From assembly GCA_963798015.1 (NCBI GenBank), contig CAWCSA010000020.1, positions 15,426 to 79,425 of the forward strand: a stretch of DNA of 64,000 nucleotides, read 5' to 3'. Below are positions 41,781 through 51,831 of the stretch, piece after piece. The position numbers and the translations under genes were made by a program. Source of the DNA: Roseiarcus sp963798015 (GTDB lineage: Bacteria > Pseudomonadota > Alphaproteobacteria > Rhizobiales > Beijerinckiaceae). Below the pieces are notes generated by a model. That model did no database searches, was not told where the DNA came from, and was given only the letters and a program-made list of their open reading frames with translations. How positions within the stretch are numbered: the first letter of the stretch is position 1; each line of letters opens with the position of its first letter.

Positions 41781-43014
41781 CAGGGCTGTTCAGTTCTCAA
41801 TGTAAGTGGGGCATTTCGAGGATTAGATTGATATCGAGGGCGGCACGCCAACGTGCGTTGCGGATGTTGGAGCCCCCTTCTGCCCGGATCAGGTTGTAAG
41901 CGAACGATCGCAAGCGCGCGACGATGTCGGGGTTCTTTCGGATGCGCGAAGCGTCTTCGGCGAAAGCGGCGTCGCGCACGTAGTGGCTGCCGTTCTCTAT
42001 GCGCCAATGAGCGCGGATCCATTCGTTCCAGCGCGCGGGCGTTTGGCTGGAAGCCGAGGAAATCCAGAAGACGGTCTCGCATGTTTGCTTGCAAAGTCCG
42101 GTCTTGGAGTCGCGCTTGCAGACCGTGCGCTCGAGCCGAAGCACGGTCTTGATGAGGCCGTCCCACGGCGTATGGCGGAACCACGCCTTGGCCGGAAACG
42201 CCGCAAGTTCGCGGGTTTCCCAGCGATTGCGACCTGAGGTCTCGCTCTTGGCCGACCCGGTCGGTTTACGGCCCGCCGTTCCCAGCTTGAGCTTGCGGCG
42301 TAGGCTCGGTTGGTTGTCCTTGACCTGGGTCAGCAGGTGATTGCCCGACGCGATCACGCGCTCGAATGTTTTTTTTGGGCGTGCTCGGCGTCGAGCGTGA
42401 ACAGACAGTCTTTCAGCCCCAGCGCCTCGATCAGCTCCGGCGCAGCCGGAATCTCGTTGCTCTTCTCGTCGACCATCAGATGGCCGAGCACGATCTGGTC
42501 GGCCTGCCGCAACGCCGACAACATGTGGGTGGCCTTGCGGTCGCTGAATGCGTCGAAACTGCCGCGCAGCGTCTTGCCGTCGACGGCGATGGCGGTCAGG
42601 CCGTCCGACGAAGGCGCAGCCTCCATCGAGGACGCATGCTGCCGAAACGCTGCCTCCAACGCGGTCGGATCGACGCCCTGGAGGATCGCCCGCAAACCGG
42701 TATAGGAGGGCGAATAGGGCAACCGAAGGCCGAAGGCTTCGTTCAAGCGCTGAAGGTGAATACGAATGAATTCATGCATTTGCCGGTAGGAATTGGCCCC
42801 GGCGACCATGCCCAAGATCGAATAGAGCAGGACCGTCGCCAGATCGAACCGCAGGCCTTCCCGCCGTCGGCGGTCCGGGATCGAGCGCAAAATCTTCAGC
42901 AGCGACGCCTGCATCTGACAACCTCCGATTCGGGTTGTCGCGTATAAATTCAGACATTTCCGCCCTCGGGAATCCCAAATCGACCCTCAAAGGTTAAAGA
43001 ACTGAACAGCCCTG
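41781..43014 (-). mobile_element. ISAs1-family insertion sequence, complete
   Basis: 1,234 bases. Perfect 17-bp terminal inverted repeats: CAGGGCTGTTCAGTTCT at 41781-41797 and its complement at 42998-43014. A 10-bp target duplication, GACCGCAGAT, lies at 41771-41780 and 43015-43024. It carries one transposase gene on the minus strand, split by a frameshift. The perfect ends and duplication indicate recent insertion. Confidence 0.95.
41797..42914 (-). CDS. ISAs1 family transposase, split at an A8 run
   Basis: Two overlapping frames of 186 residues each: 42354-42914 (MQASLLKILRSIPDRRRREG to TLDAEHAQKKHSSA) and 41797-42357 (VIASGNHLLTQVKDNQPSLR to EMPHLH). Joined they make about 373 residues, normal for the family. 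DDE residues are recognisable: Asp in AIAVDGKTLRGS, Asp in LFTLDAEHAQ, Glu in HWRIENGSHYVRD. The split lies in eight A's on the minus strand (eight T's near 42369-42376); nine A's would restore TFERVIASGN. It could be a lesion, a sequencing error, or slippage that controls transposase yield. Confidence 0.88.
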
Positions 43015-45134
43015 GACCGCAGATACCCCGACGCCGACGCCATATGATGATGTCAACACGCCCGAGGGCTGGGCTTGGTCGCAGATCAGGCAGGGTCTGC
43101 CGGCCGATTTTCGCCAACACTGCCGCGTCGAACTCGATCCTAGAGCCCAAGACGATCCTCGGTGGCGCGATGATCCGTGTCGGACCATTCCAGCAAGTTT
43201 TATCGTCGATCTTCTGACCAAAAGCTCACTGCACGAGATAATCCCCCACAAGGGCATCGTCCTGATCAACGCGAAGATAGTCGGCGACGTTGATCTTGAG
43301 TTCGCAACGATTGACCGCCCGATCGGCATTCAATTCAGCCGCTTCGAAGGCGCGATGCTCCTTGACTACGCGCACGCTGACAGTCCCGTAGATTTTAAGG
43401 GCTCTTTGTTCCTAGGCCTGTGGAGCGCATTCGCTTTTCGTTCCGAAAGCAATTTGGACCTCACACAAGCGACGCTCCTGGCAAAAGTGAATCTCGGGGG
43501 AGCCAAAATCAATGGCGACCTCGTCATGACTGGCGTCAATGTTAGGGGCGACCTTGAGGCTTTTGAGATGGAGGTCCACGGATCACTGCTGATGCTACCA
43601 GCCGGCGCCATTAAGGCGAGGTTCAAGAATGTGACTTTGAGGTACGCAACGGTCGTAGGCCCGGTCAACATGTCGGGGGCCAACCTTGACGGAGGCTTGT
43701 ATGCCGAGGGCCTGCACGTCGGGGCAGATTTGTTGATGAACTCCGTCGGCGAAAATAAAGCCGAATTCAAACATGTGGAGCTTTTTGCTGCGGAAGTTGC
43801 AAGCAATGTCGAACTGGTAGGAGCAAGTGTCGCCGGAGAACTCAGCGCAGGTGCCCTTAAGGTTGGCGGATCGCTGTTGATGAACTCAGAGGGCATGAAC
43901 AAAGCTACGTTCGGGGATATCCGTTTGGTAGGTGCCAAAGTCACACGTAATCTCGAATTGAATGAAGCCCAGGTTTACGGCTATCTGTGGGTCGAATCGG
44001 CTCAACTCGGAGGTTCGCTGATCGCCAACCGCAGCAGGTTCAAGAAAGTTGACCTTGGGCTTTCGACAGTTGCCGGCCAAATTAACATGCAAAATTCGGT
44101 TTTTGACGGCGACGTTACTCTAAAACATTTGCACGTTTATGGTGACGTCCTGTTTGGCGGTATTAAGTGTGATGGTCGATTTGACGCTTCATCTACTCAA
44201 ATGGGCGGCAATATAGATTTCGGGGGGGGCCAAGCTAAATACGGTTGATCTCGGAGGAGCGTCGATCGCCAGAGCTATGCAACTGGGCGATGTCAACTCC
44301 AAAGTGACCTGGCTTGCGCCAAAAGGCGGAGAGCTAGATCTGCGCAACGCACATGTCGGCAGCCTACCTGACAACAAAGATTCTTGGCCCGAACGATTAT
44401 TACTTGACGGCTTTTCGTTCGGACATTTTGGAAGCAATAGCGAGCCCTCTGACGGCGAGACGACTGGCTCGGCGGCCTGGTGGAATGAGAATTTCATCAA
44501 ACACGACTCACATCGAAGTTCCTGGCCATACGAGCAATTTAGGCAATGTTTACCGCGGCGGGTAATCGCGACGCGGCGGACGAAATCCATTTTGACGAGC
44601 GGGTTTGGGCCGAGCAAAAGACCTCGGGGATGAGTTTCTTCTTGTCGAGCCTTCTGAGATACGGTGCTGGCTACGGCATCGGAAGTTATATGTTTCGTGC
44701 GCTCTATTGTGCTCTCATCCTGTCAATTGTGGGTGCTGTAGTTTTGAGGTGTTGTGCGAACAAGGGCGTCGTTGAGCTTAAGTTTAAGCATGGCTGGGGA
44801 CGTGTCCGATGTTTTGTCTGGTGTTTTGGCGCAAGCGTCAATCGACTCCTGCCAGTGCTCAATCTAAAGAAGGAGTTCGTCGAGTTCTTCGATAAGCCAG
44901 AAATCAATCAGTTTACCCCATGCCAGGAATTCTTCTTTGTGGTGTTCGCTCTGTTTGGCTGGGCGCTGAGCTTCATCGTCATCGCCGCCTTCGCAACGAT
45001 AACCCGCGGGCCATAACAGCTTAGCTTCGAACCCGCCGCTCACAGGCGCGCTATTCGCGTGGGCGGCCTTGCGCATTTCGGCTGGAATGTTAGTTCGCAT
45101 GGAGGACCGAACAGCGTCGAGCGAGGCAAGCACA

Positions 45135-46193
45135 ATGGAATACCGGCAACTTGGCAATTCGGGCCTCAAGGTCTCGGTGCTGACGATGGGCACGATGACC
45201 TTTGGCGGCAAAGGGAATTTTGCCAAGGTCGGCAATCTCCAACTCGACGAAGTGCGCAAGCTGATCGACATCGTCGCCGATGCGGGCGTCAATCTGATCG
45301 ACACCGCCAATGTCTATTCCGGCGGCGGATCGGAAGAGCTGATCGGCGAGGCAATGGGGCCGAAGCGCAGGCCCGGCATGCTGATCGCGACCAAGGCGCG
45401 CTTTCCGATGGGGGAGGGGCCGAACGATCGCGGCCTCTCACGCTGGCATCTCATCCGCGCATGCGAGGCTAGCCTCAAGCGGTTGCGCACAGACGTCATC
45501 GACCTCTATCAGGTGCATCAGTGGGACGGCCTGACGCCGCTCGAGGAGACGATGGAGGCGCTCGACAGTCTCGTTCGCTCAGGCAAGGTGCGCTACGTTG
45601 GCTGTTCGAACTGGTCAGGCTGGCACATGATGAAGGCGATGGAAGTGGCGCGCCGCGATGGCCGCATCCCCTTCGTGTCGGAGCAGATTCACTACACGCT
45701 TCAGGCGCGCGAAGCCGAATACGAACTCATTCCAATTGCGCTTGACCAGAAGCTCGCCGTCCTGGTGTGGGCCCCGATCGCCGGGGGGCTGTTATCTGGC
45801 AAGCATCGCCGCAATAAAGCGGCGCCGGAGGGAACCCGCCAGGTCGCGGGTTGGGGCGAGCCGCCGGTCCGGGACGAGAATGCGCTGTGGGATATCGTCG
45901 ACGAACTCGTCGAGATCGGCGAAGCGCATCGCGTCTCCGCGGCGCAGGTTGCGCTCGCATGGCTGCTCGGCCGGCCGGCGGTGGCGTCGCTGATCATCGG
46001 CGGGCGCACCGAGGCGCAGTTCCGCGACAATCTCGCTTCCGTCAACGTGAAGCTCACCGACGACGAGCGCGAACGTCTGGACAAGGTGAGCCAGCCACCG
46101 CTCATCTACCCGTACTGGCATCAGTCGCGGGCGGCGAAGGACCGCCTCGGACCCGCCGACCTCGCGCTGCACGCCCCCTTCATGAAGGGTTGA
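45135..46193 (+). CDS. Aldo/keto reductase
   Basis: 352 residues from ATG 45135 (MEYRQLGNSGLKVSVLTMGT). Catalytic tetrad is present: Asp and Tyr in LIDTANVYSGGGSEELIGEAM, Lys in LIATKARF, His in LYQVHQWDG. The NADPH-binding end contains SLIIGGRTEAQFRDNLASV. This matches the AKR subgroup of YajO/YghZ-type general oxidoreductases. The carbonyl substrate is unknown. Stands alone between the disrupted repeat gene and the sulfatases. Confidence 0.9.
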   Translation: MEYRQLGNSGLKVSVLTMGTMTFGGKGNFAKVGNLQLDEVRKLIDIVADAGVNLIDTANVYSGGGSEELIGEAMGPKRRPGMLIATKARFPMGEGPNDRGLSRWHLIRACEASLKRLRTDVIDLYQVHQWDGLTPLEETMEALDSLVRSGKVRYVGCSNWSGWHMMKAMEVARRDGRIPFVSEQIHYTLQAREAEYELIPIALDQKLAVLVWAPIAGGLLSGKHRRNKAAPEGTRQVAGWGEPPVRDENALWDIVDELVEIGEAHRVSAAQVALAWLLGRPAVASLIIGGRTEAQFRDNLASVNVKLTDDERERLDKVSQPPLIYPYWHQSRAAKDRLGPADLALHAPFMKG

Positions 46194-46336
46194 GCGGCCC
46201 ACTGACCTGACGGCGCATCGCGCGAGGCGGGTCCACAAGGCTGACGGCTAACCTCACCTTCGAGGGTGGTGTAGACTTGGGTCTATGGCCGCGCTGCTTT
46301 TATGAACGCAGGCGGCAGCAGAAATTCGGGTCGCTC

Positions 46337-48793
46337 ATGCTTCGAAAAGAGAAGGCCGGTTGGAAAATCTCCGCCTTACTGGCCGCCGCGAGCGCCCTTA
46401 TCGTCGGTCCGATGCAGGCCGCCACAGCTGACGACAAGCCGGCAGGTCCGCCGAGCATTTCCGTCCTGCCGTTCCCGGACCCTGTCTTCAAGGGCAAGAT
46501 CGGGCGAACGACCGCCAACTCGAAGCCCGATTTTCCGCAGCCGATCCAGCCGCCGGCGGGCGCGCCCAATATCCTGCTTATCCTCACCGACGACGTGGGT
46601 TTCGGCGCCTCAAGCGCCTTCGGCGGCCCGGTTCCGACACCCACCCTGGAAGCGCTCGCGGCGAAGGGGATCAAATATAACGAGTTCAACACCACCGCGC
46701 TCTGCTCGCCGACGCGCGCGGCGCTCTTGACCGGGCGCGATCAACACAAAGCCCATCAAGGCATCATCATGGAGCGAAGCCTCGGCTATCCGGGTTACGA
46801 TTCGTTGATGCCGAAGAGTGCGGGCACAATCGCCGAAATCCTGCGCGGCAACGGCTATAGCACGGCATGGTTCGGCAAGAACCATAACGTGCCGGGCTGG
46901 CAGAGCAGCGCCGCCGGCCCGTTTGACCTGTGGCCGACCGGACTTGGCTTCGACTATTTCTACGGTTTCATCGGCGGCGACACCGACCAATGGGACCCGA
47001 CGCTGTTCGAGAACACGACGCCCATCGAGCCTAAGGAAAAGCTGACCGGCGCGGCGAAGGCGGCCTACAATTTGGATTCCGATCTAGCCGATCAGGCGAT
47101 CCACTGGATTCAAGAGCACCATTCGCTGGCGCCCAACAAACCATTCTTCGCCTATTACGCGCCCGGCGCAACGCACGCGCCCCATCACGTGCCCAAGGAA
47201 TGGATCGCGAAATTCAAGGGCCAGTTCGATCAGGGATGGGACAAGCTGCGCGAAGAGACTTACGCGCGCCAGAAGGCGCTTGGAATCATTCCGCGGGACA
47301 CGATCCTGACCCCACGCCCGGCCAATCTGCCCGCGTGGGATTCTCTCGACGCGAGGCACAAGGAACTGTTCTCCCATATGGCGGAGGTCTACGCCGCCTT
47401 TCTCGCCTACGACGACCATAACATCGGCCGCGTGATTGACGCGGTCACGCAAGAAGGAATCGCCGACAATACGCTGATCATCTTCATCGAGGGCGACAAC
47501 GGCGGCAGCGCCGAGGGTACGCTGCAAGGGACGGCCAATGAGATCGCGGTGCTTGGCAACGCGGCGCCGGAAAGCTTCGACTACCTCTATTCGATCAAGG
47601 ACGGGCTTGGCGGCCCGATGTACTACAATCACATGCCCGTGCCCTGGTCCTGGGCGTTCGATACGCCGTTCCAGTGGACCAAGCGCTACGCCAGCCATTT
47701 CGGCGGCGTGCGCAACGGCATGGTGATGAGCTGGCCGAAGCGGATCAAGGGTGACGGGGGCTTGCGCGATCAGTTCCACTACGTGACCGACATCATGCCG
47801 ACCATTCTCGAAGCGGCCGGAATTCAGGCGCCGGATTCGATCAATGGCGTGAAGCAGCTTCCGATCGATGGAACGTCGATGGCCTATACATGGGACGACG
47901 CCAAGGCGCCGCCGCAGCGCACGATGCAAATGTTCGAGATGTTCGGCAATCGCGGCCTCTATCATGACGGCTGGATGGCCTCGACCACGCCGCTCGTCTT
48001 CGCCTGGGAGCCGGAGCCCAAGGGGATCACGCCGGAGAGCTTCAACTGGGAGCTCTACGATCTGACGAAAGACTTTTCCCAAGGCCATGACCTCGCCAAG
48101 GCCGAGCCGGCGAAACTCAAGGAGATGGAGGAACTGTGGTGGGCCGAGGCGGGCCGCAACAATGCGCTGCCTCTGAACTTCAGTCCGCAGGCCACGGTCG
48201 AGGCGGTCTTCCAGCGCCCGAGCCTCACGCGTGGGCGCACGCATTTCGTCTACCATCAAGGCACGGTCCGCATCCCAGAGGGCACGGCGCCGGCGGTCAA
48301 GAACACATCCTACACAATCACCGCGAAGCTCAATGTTCCCGCTGAAGGCGCAGACGGCGTCATCGTCACGCAAGGCGGCCGGTTCGCCGGCTGGGGCCTC
48401 GTCGTGCTCGATGGCAAGCCAGTCTGGGCGTACAAGAACACCGAGCAGCCGGGCGACGGCATTCGCATCGCGGGTGCCGAGAAACTCACGCCCGGCGATC
48501 ATATTGTCACGCTGGACTTCGCTTACGACGGCAAGAAGGGCGAAGTCGGCAAGGGCGGCGAATATGTGATGAAGGTTGACGGCGCCGAGGTCGCGCGGAC
48601 CCGAATCAATCGCACCGTGCCCTACATCTATTCGGTCGACGAGACTCTCGATGTTGGCGAAGATCGCGGGACGCCGATCCTGGAAGATTACGCCGACCGC
48701 ATGCCCTTTGCCTATACCGGCAGGATCGCCGAGGTCGATATCGACCTCGGGTCTGCGAATGTGGACGCCGACGCTGGCGAGCCCGACCCATGA
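46337..48793 (+). CDS. Arylsulfatase, exported
   Basis: 818 residues from ATG 46337. Signal peptide ISALLAAASALIVGPMQAAT. Metal-binding Asp pair in ILLILTDDVGFGASS (85-86) and the formylglycine motif CSPTRAALLTGR with Cys123. Later landmarks: YYAPGATHAPHHVPKEW, FIEGDNGGSAEGTLQ and a C-terminal beta domain. Cys123 must be converted to formylglycine by a maturase not in the window. It hydrolyses a sulfate ester in the periplasm; substrate unknown. A paralogue follows after about 100 bases. Confidence 0.92.
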   Translation: MLRKEKAGWKISALLAAASALIVGPMQAATADDKPAGPPSISVLPFPDPVFKGKIGRTTANSKPDFPQPIQPPAGAPNILLILTDDVGFGASSAFGGPVPTPTLEALAAKGIKYNEFNTTALCSPTRAALLTGRDQHKAHQGIIMERSLGYPGYDSLMPKSAGTIAEILRGNGYSTAWFGKNHNVPGWQSSAAGPFDLWPTGLGFDYFYGFIGGDTDQWDPTLFENTTPIEPKEKLTGAAKAAYNLDSDLADQAIHWIQEHHSLAPNKPFFAYYAPGATHAPHHVPKEWIAKFKGQFDQGWDKLREETYARQKALGIIPRDTILTPRPANLPAWDSLDARHKELFSHMAEVYAAFLAYDDHNIGRVIDAVTQEGIADNTLIIFIEGDNGGSAEGTLQGTANEIAVLGNAAPESFDYLYSIKDGLGGPMYYNHMPVPWSWAFDTPFQWTKRYASHFGGVRNGMVMSWPKRIKGDGGLRDQFHYVTDIMPTILEAAGIQAPDSINGVKQLPIDGTSMAYTWDDAKAPPQRTMQMFEMFGNRGLYHDGWMASTTPLVFAWEPEPKGITPESFNWELYDLTKDFSQGHDLAKAEPAKLKEMEELWWAEAGRNNALPLNFSPQATVEAVFQRPSLTRGRTHFVYHQGTVRIPEGTAPAVKNTSYTITAKLNVPAEGADGVIVTQGGRFAGWGLVVLDGKPVWAYKNTEQPGDGIRIAGAEKLTPGDHIVTLDFAYDGKKGEVGKGGEYVMKVDGAEVARTRINRTVPYIYSVDETLDVGEDRGTPILEDYADRMPFAYTGRIAEVDIDLGSANVDADAGEPDP

Positions 48794-48896
48794 TTGGGTC
48801 GCCCCCTTCACATTCGGATCGTGCGGCCGGTCGCCTTGCCTGGCGCCTCTCCGGATGCGAAAAGCGCTGAACAAATCTGGGGTGAGGGAACGCGAA

Positions 48897-51263
48897 ATGG
48901 CGCTCAAGGAATACAAGCCCGGCACGACATTCCCCGGCCGCATGGGCCGCACCATCGGCGAATCCGATCCGGCATGGCCGTCGCCGGTCCGCGCCAGGGA
49001 GGGCGCGCCGAACGTGCTCTTCATCGTCATCGACGACACGGGCTTCGGCCAGCTCGGATGCTACGGCTCGCCGATCGCCACCCCCAACATCAACAAGCTC
49101 GCGAAAAACGGGCTCTTGTTCACCAACATGCACACGACCGCGCTCTGTTCGCCATCGCGCTCATGCATTCTGACCGGCCGCAATCATCATTCGAACGCGA
49201 TGTCCTGCATCACCGAGGGATCGACCGGATATCCGGGCGGCAACGGCGCGATCCCGTTCGAGAACGGCTTTCTGTCCGAGATGCTTCTGCAGCAGGGCTA
49301 CGCAACTTATGCCATCGGCAAGTGGCACCTGACCCCATCCGAGCAGATCAGCGCGGCTGGCCCCTATGACCGCTGGCCGCTGGGGCGTGGCTTCGAGCGC
49401 TATTACGGCTTTCTCGGCGGCGACACCCACCAATATTATCCCGATCTCGTCTACGACAATCATCAGGTCGAGCCGCCGAAGACCCCGGAACAGGGGTATC
49501 ACCTGACCGCCGATCTTGCCGACAAGGCGATCGACTTCATCGCCGATCTCAAGCAGGTCGCGCCCGACAAGCCGTTCTTTCTCTATTTCGCGCCGGGCGC
49601 GAACCATGCGCCCCATCATGTCGGCAAGGAATGGTCGGACAAATACAAGGGCAAGTTCGACGAAGGCTGGGACGTCTACCGCGAGAAGGTGTTTGCGCGG
49701 CAAAAAGAGCTTGGGATCATGCCCAAGGACGCCAAGCTCTCGCGCCACGATCCCGACGTTCAGGAATGGGCCAAGCTGCCCGCGGACGAGCGCAAGCTTT
49801 ACGCGCGCATGATGGAGGTGTTCGCCGGCTTCTGCGAGCACATGGATCATCACGTCGGGCGGCTGATCGATTTCCTAGAAAAGATGGGCGAACTCGACAA
49901 TACGCTGATCATGTTCATCTCCGACAACGGCGCGAGTTCCGAAGGCGGGCCGAACGGGTCGGTCAATGAGAACAAGTTCTTCAACAACGTCCCCGACGAT
50001 CTGAAGCAGAATCTCGCGGCGATCGACGAACTCGGCGGCCCCAAATATTTCAATCACTACGCCTGGGGCTGGACACACGCCGGCAACACGCCGTTCAAGC
50101 GCTGGAAGCGCGAGACCTATCGCGGCGGCACCGCCGATCCCTTCATCGTCCACTGGCCGAAGGGCGTCAAGAAAACGGGCAAGGTCTGCCCGCAATTCGC
50201 TCACGCCATCGACATGGTCCCGACCGTGCTCGAAGCGCTCTCCGTCGAACCGCCGACGCATGTTCGCGGCGTCACCCAATCGCCGATCGAAGGCGTCAGC
50301 TTCGCGCATGTGTTCCAGGACGTGAAGGCGGAGAGCCGGCACAAGACGCAATATTTCGAGATGTTCGCGCACCGCTCGCTCTATCATGACGGCTGGCGCG
50401 CGGTGTGCCCGTTCCCTGGAACGTCGTTCAAGGAAGGCCCAGCCTTCGGTTCACTCACGCTCACCGAAGACATGCTTCGCGAACTCGACGCGAAGAACTG
50501 GGAGCTCTACGACCTCTCCAAGGATCCGACCGAGACCACCGATCTTGCGGCGTCAAACCGGCCGAAGCTGATCGAGATGATCGCGCTCTGGTATACGGAA
50601 GCCGGCAAGTACAACGTCTTCCCGCTCGACAGCCGCGGCACGATGCGGTTCGCCGACGAGCGTCCGGAATTGACCAAGGCCCGACAGAGCTACGTCTACT
50701 ATCCGGGCACCCAGATGATCCCGGAGAACGTCGCGGTGAAGCTCTTGAACAAGTCGCACAGTCTCACCGCGGAGGTGGAGATCCCCAAGGGCGGCGCCGA
50801 GGGCGTGCTGATCTGCCACGGCGGCAATGTCGGCGGCTACACGCTGTTCGTGAAGGATAAGAAGCTCCACTACGTCCACAATTATGTCGGCGCGGAGGAA
50901 TTCCACGTCGTGTCGAATGCGGACGTGCCCGAGGGCAAGGTTTCGCTGGCCTATGAGTTCGAGAAGACCGGCGAGCCCGACTTCAAGACCGGCAAGGGCG
51001 CCGCGGGCAAGGCGCAGCTCTATATCAACAAAAAGCTCGTCGGCGAGACGGCTCTGCCCTACACGGTGCCGCTCGCGCTGGGTATCGGCAGCGGCGTGTT
51101 CATCGGCCGCAATTCCGGTTCGCCGGTCAGCCAACTCTATGGCCCCCCGTTCGAGTTTACCGGCACGATCCATCAGGTGACGGTGGACGTTTCCGGCAAG
51201 CTGATCGAGGACAGCGAGGAGCAAAAGCACGCGGTCGCGAAGATGGCGATGGCGCGGCAGTAG
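48897..51263 (+). CDS. Arylsulfatase, no signal peptide
   Basis: 788 residues from ATG 48897, with GAGGGA upstream. Begins MALKEYKPGTTFPGRMGRTI, without a leader. Motifs: VLFIVIDDTGFGQLGCYG (Asp46-47), CSPSRSCILTGRNHHSN with Cys84 for formylglycine, YFAPGANHAPHHVGKEW, MFISDNGASSEGGPNG. The C-terminal domain resembles that of the preceding gene. It would act in the cytoplasm, as known for Pseudomonas AtsA. Twelve bases separate its stop from the cupin gene, so they form an operon. Confidence 0.92.
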   Translation: MALKEYKPGTTFPGRMGRTIGESDPAWPSPVRAREGAPNVLFIVIDDTGFGQLGCYGSPIATPNINKLAKNGLLFTNMHTTALCSPSRSCILTGRNHHSNAMSCITEGSTGYPGGNGAIPFENGFLSEMLLQQGYATYAIGKWHLTPSEQISAAGPYDRWPLGRGFERYYGFLGGDTHQYYPDLVYDNHQVEPPKTPEQGYHLTADLADKAIDFIADLKQVAPDKPFFLYFAPGANHAPHHVGKEWSDKYKGKFDEGWDVYREKVFARQKELGIMPKDAKLSRHDPDVQEWAKLPADERKLYARMMEVFAGFCEHMDHHVGRLIDFLEKMGELDNTLIMFISDNGASSEGGPNGSVNENKFFNNVPDDLKQNLAAIDELGGPKYFNHYAWGWTHAGNTPFKRWKRETYRGGTADPFIVHWPKGVKKTGKVCPQFAHAIDMVPTVLEALSVEPPTHVRGVTQSPIEGVSFAHVFQDVKAESRHKTQYFEMFAHRSLYHDGWRAVCPFPGTSFKEGPAFGSLTLTEDMLRELDAKNWELYDLSKDPTETTDLAASNRPKLIEMIALWYTEAGKYNVFPLDSRGTMRFADERPELTKARQSYVYYPGTQMIPENVAVKLLNKSHSLTAEVEIPKGGAEGVLICHGGNVGGYTLFVKDKKLHYVHNYVGAEEFHVVSNADVPEGKVSLAYEFEKTGEPDFKTGKGAAGKAQLYINKKLVGETALPYTVPLALGIGSGVFIGRNSGSPVSQLYGPPFEFTGTIHQVTVDVSGKLIEDSEEQKHAVAKMAMARQ

Positions 51264-51274
51264 GGCAAACCGCG

Positions 51275-51661
51275 ATGGCCGACGCGCAATTCCCGACGCT
51301 CAAGCGCGAACCTCTGCTGGAGGAGGAGCTGCCCTCGGCGAACCCGACCGTTCTCGTCATCAAAGGCGCCCGGATCAAATTCGCGCCGGGACAGCCGACG
51401 GGGTTGCACCGCCATCCGATCTCGACCGTCGGCGTGGTGACAGCGGGAAGCTTCAACCTGCAGCTGGAAGGCAAGCCGGTTCAGCTGCTCAAAACCGGCG
51501 ACTGCTTCTTCGAGCCGGCCGGGCACACGATTCTCAAGTTCGACAATGCGTCGACGAGCGAGCCGGCTGAGATCGTCTGCTTCTATCTCGCCGACACGAC
51601 GGAGCGCCCGCCGATCGAAATGCTCGCTGGCGGCATGGACAGCCAATTGGGAAAGAAGTAG
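51275..51661 (+). CDS. Cupin domain protein
   Basis: 128 residues. Single cupin barrel: FAPGQPTGLHRHPISTVGVVTAGSF carries the first metal-binding histidines, and LLKTGDCFFEPAGHTILKFDNAS the second motif. No signal peptide. It starts 11 bases after the second sulfatase stop and is probably translated from the same transcript, so a role in handling a sulfatase product or in regulation is plausible but unproven. Confidence 0.88.
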   Translation: MADAQFPTLKREPLLEEELPSANPTVLVIKGARIKFAPGQPTGLHRHPISTVGVVTAGSFNLQLEGKPVQLLKTGDCFFEPAGHTILKFDNASTSEPAEIVCFYLADTTERPPIEMLAGGMDSQLGKK

Positions 51662-51684
51662 CTCAGCCTCCGGGCGATCCTCCG

Positions 51685-51802
51685 CCTCGTCCTGAGGGTC
51701 GCGCGAAGCGCGGCGTCTCGAAGGACGCTCCAGGTGGCGCGGACCGTTGCCCTAGCTGGAGCATTCTTCGAGGCCCGCTGACGCGGGCGCCTCAGAATGA
51801 GG
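51685..51802. repeat. Intergenic inverted repeat
   Basis: CCTCGTCCTGAGG at the left and CCTCAGAATGAGG at the right enclose about 90 bases with further palindromic pieces (GCGCGAAGCGCG). It fills the space between the cupin gene and the PHA depolymerase gene, whose 3' ends face each other. It looks like a dispersed repeat of the type frequent in alphaproteobacterial intergenic spaces and may serve as a two-way transcription stop. Confidence 0.55.
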
Positions 51803-51831
51803 GAGATGGGTACGCGCCGCCGCCGAGGGCT

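Larger units (their letters stand above)
41667..45016 (+). pseudogene. Secreted repeat (beta-helix-like) membrane protein gene, disrupted by ISAs1 element and two frameshifts
   Basis: The signal peptide end (ILSAIIFLLGSLLASAATAD) is cut by the IS at 41781; the frame resumes exactly after the 10-bp target duplication with TPTPTPYDDVNTPEGWAW. The body is built of repeats such as GASVAGELSAGALKVGGSLL and GAKVTRNLELNEAQVYGYLW, suggesting a right-handed beta-helix. A G8 run at 44222-44229 shifts the frame, and a second shift lies near 44545. The C-terminus (RYGAGYGIGSYMFRALYCAL, then FFFVVFALFGWALSFIVI) has membrane helices. Without these lesions the protein would be about 700 residues. Function unknown; clearly inactivated. 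Confidence 0.85.

Noticed and set aside
47084..49039. 651-codon minus-strand frame across the first sulfatase and into the second
   Set aside because: Antisense shadow; the plus-strand genes carry all catalytic motifs.
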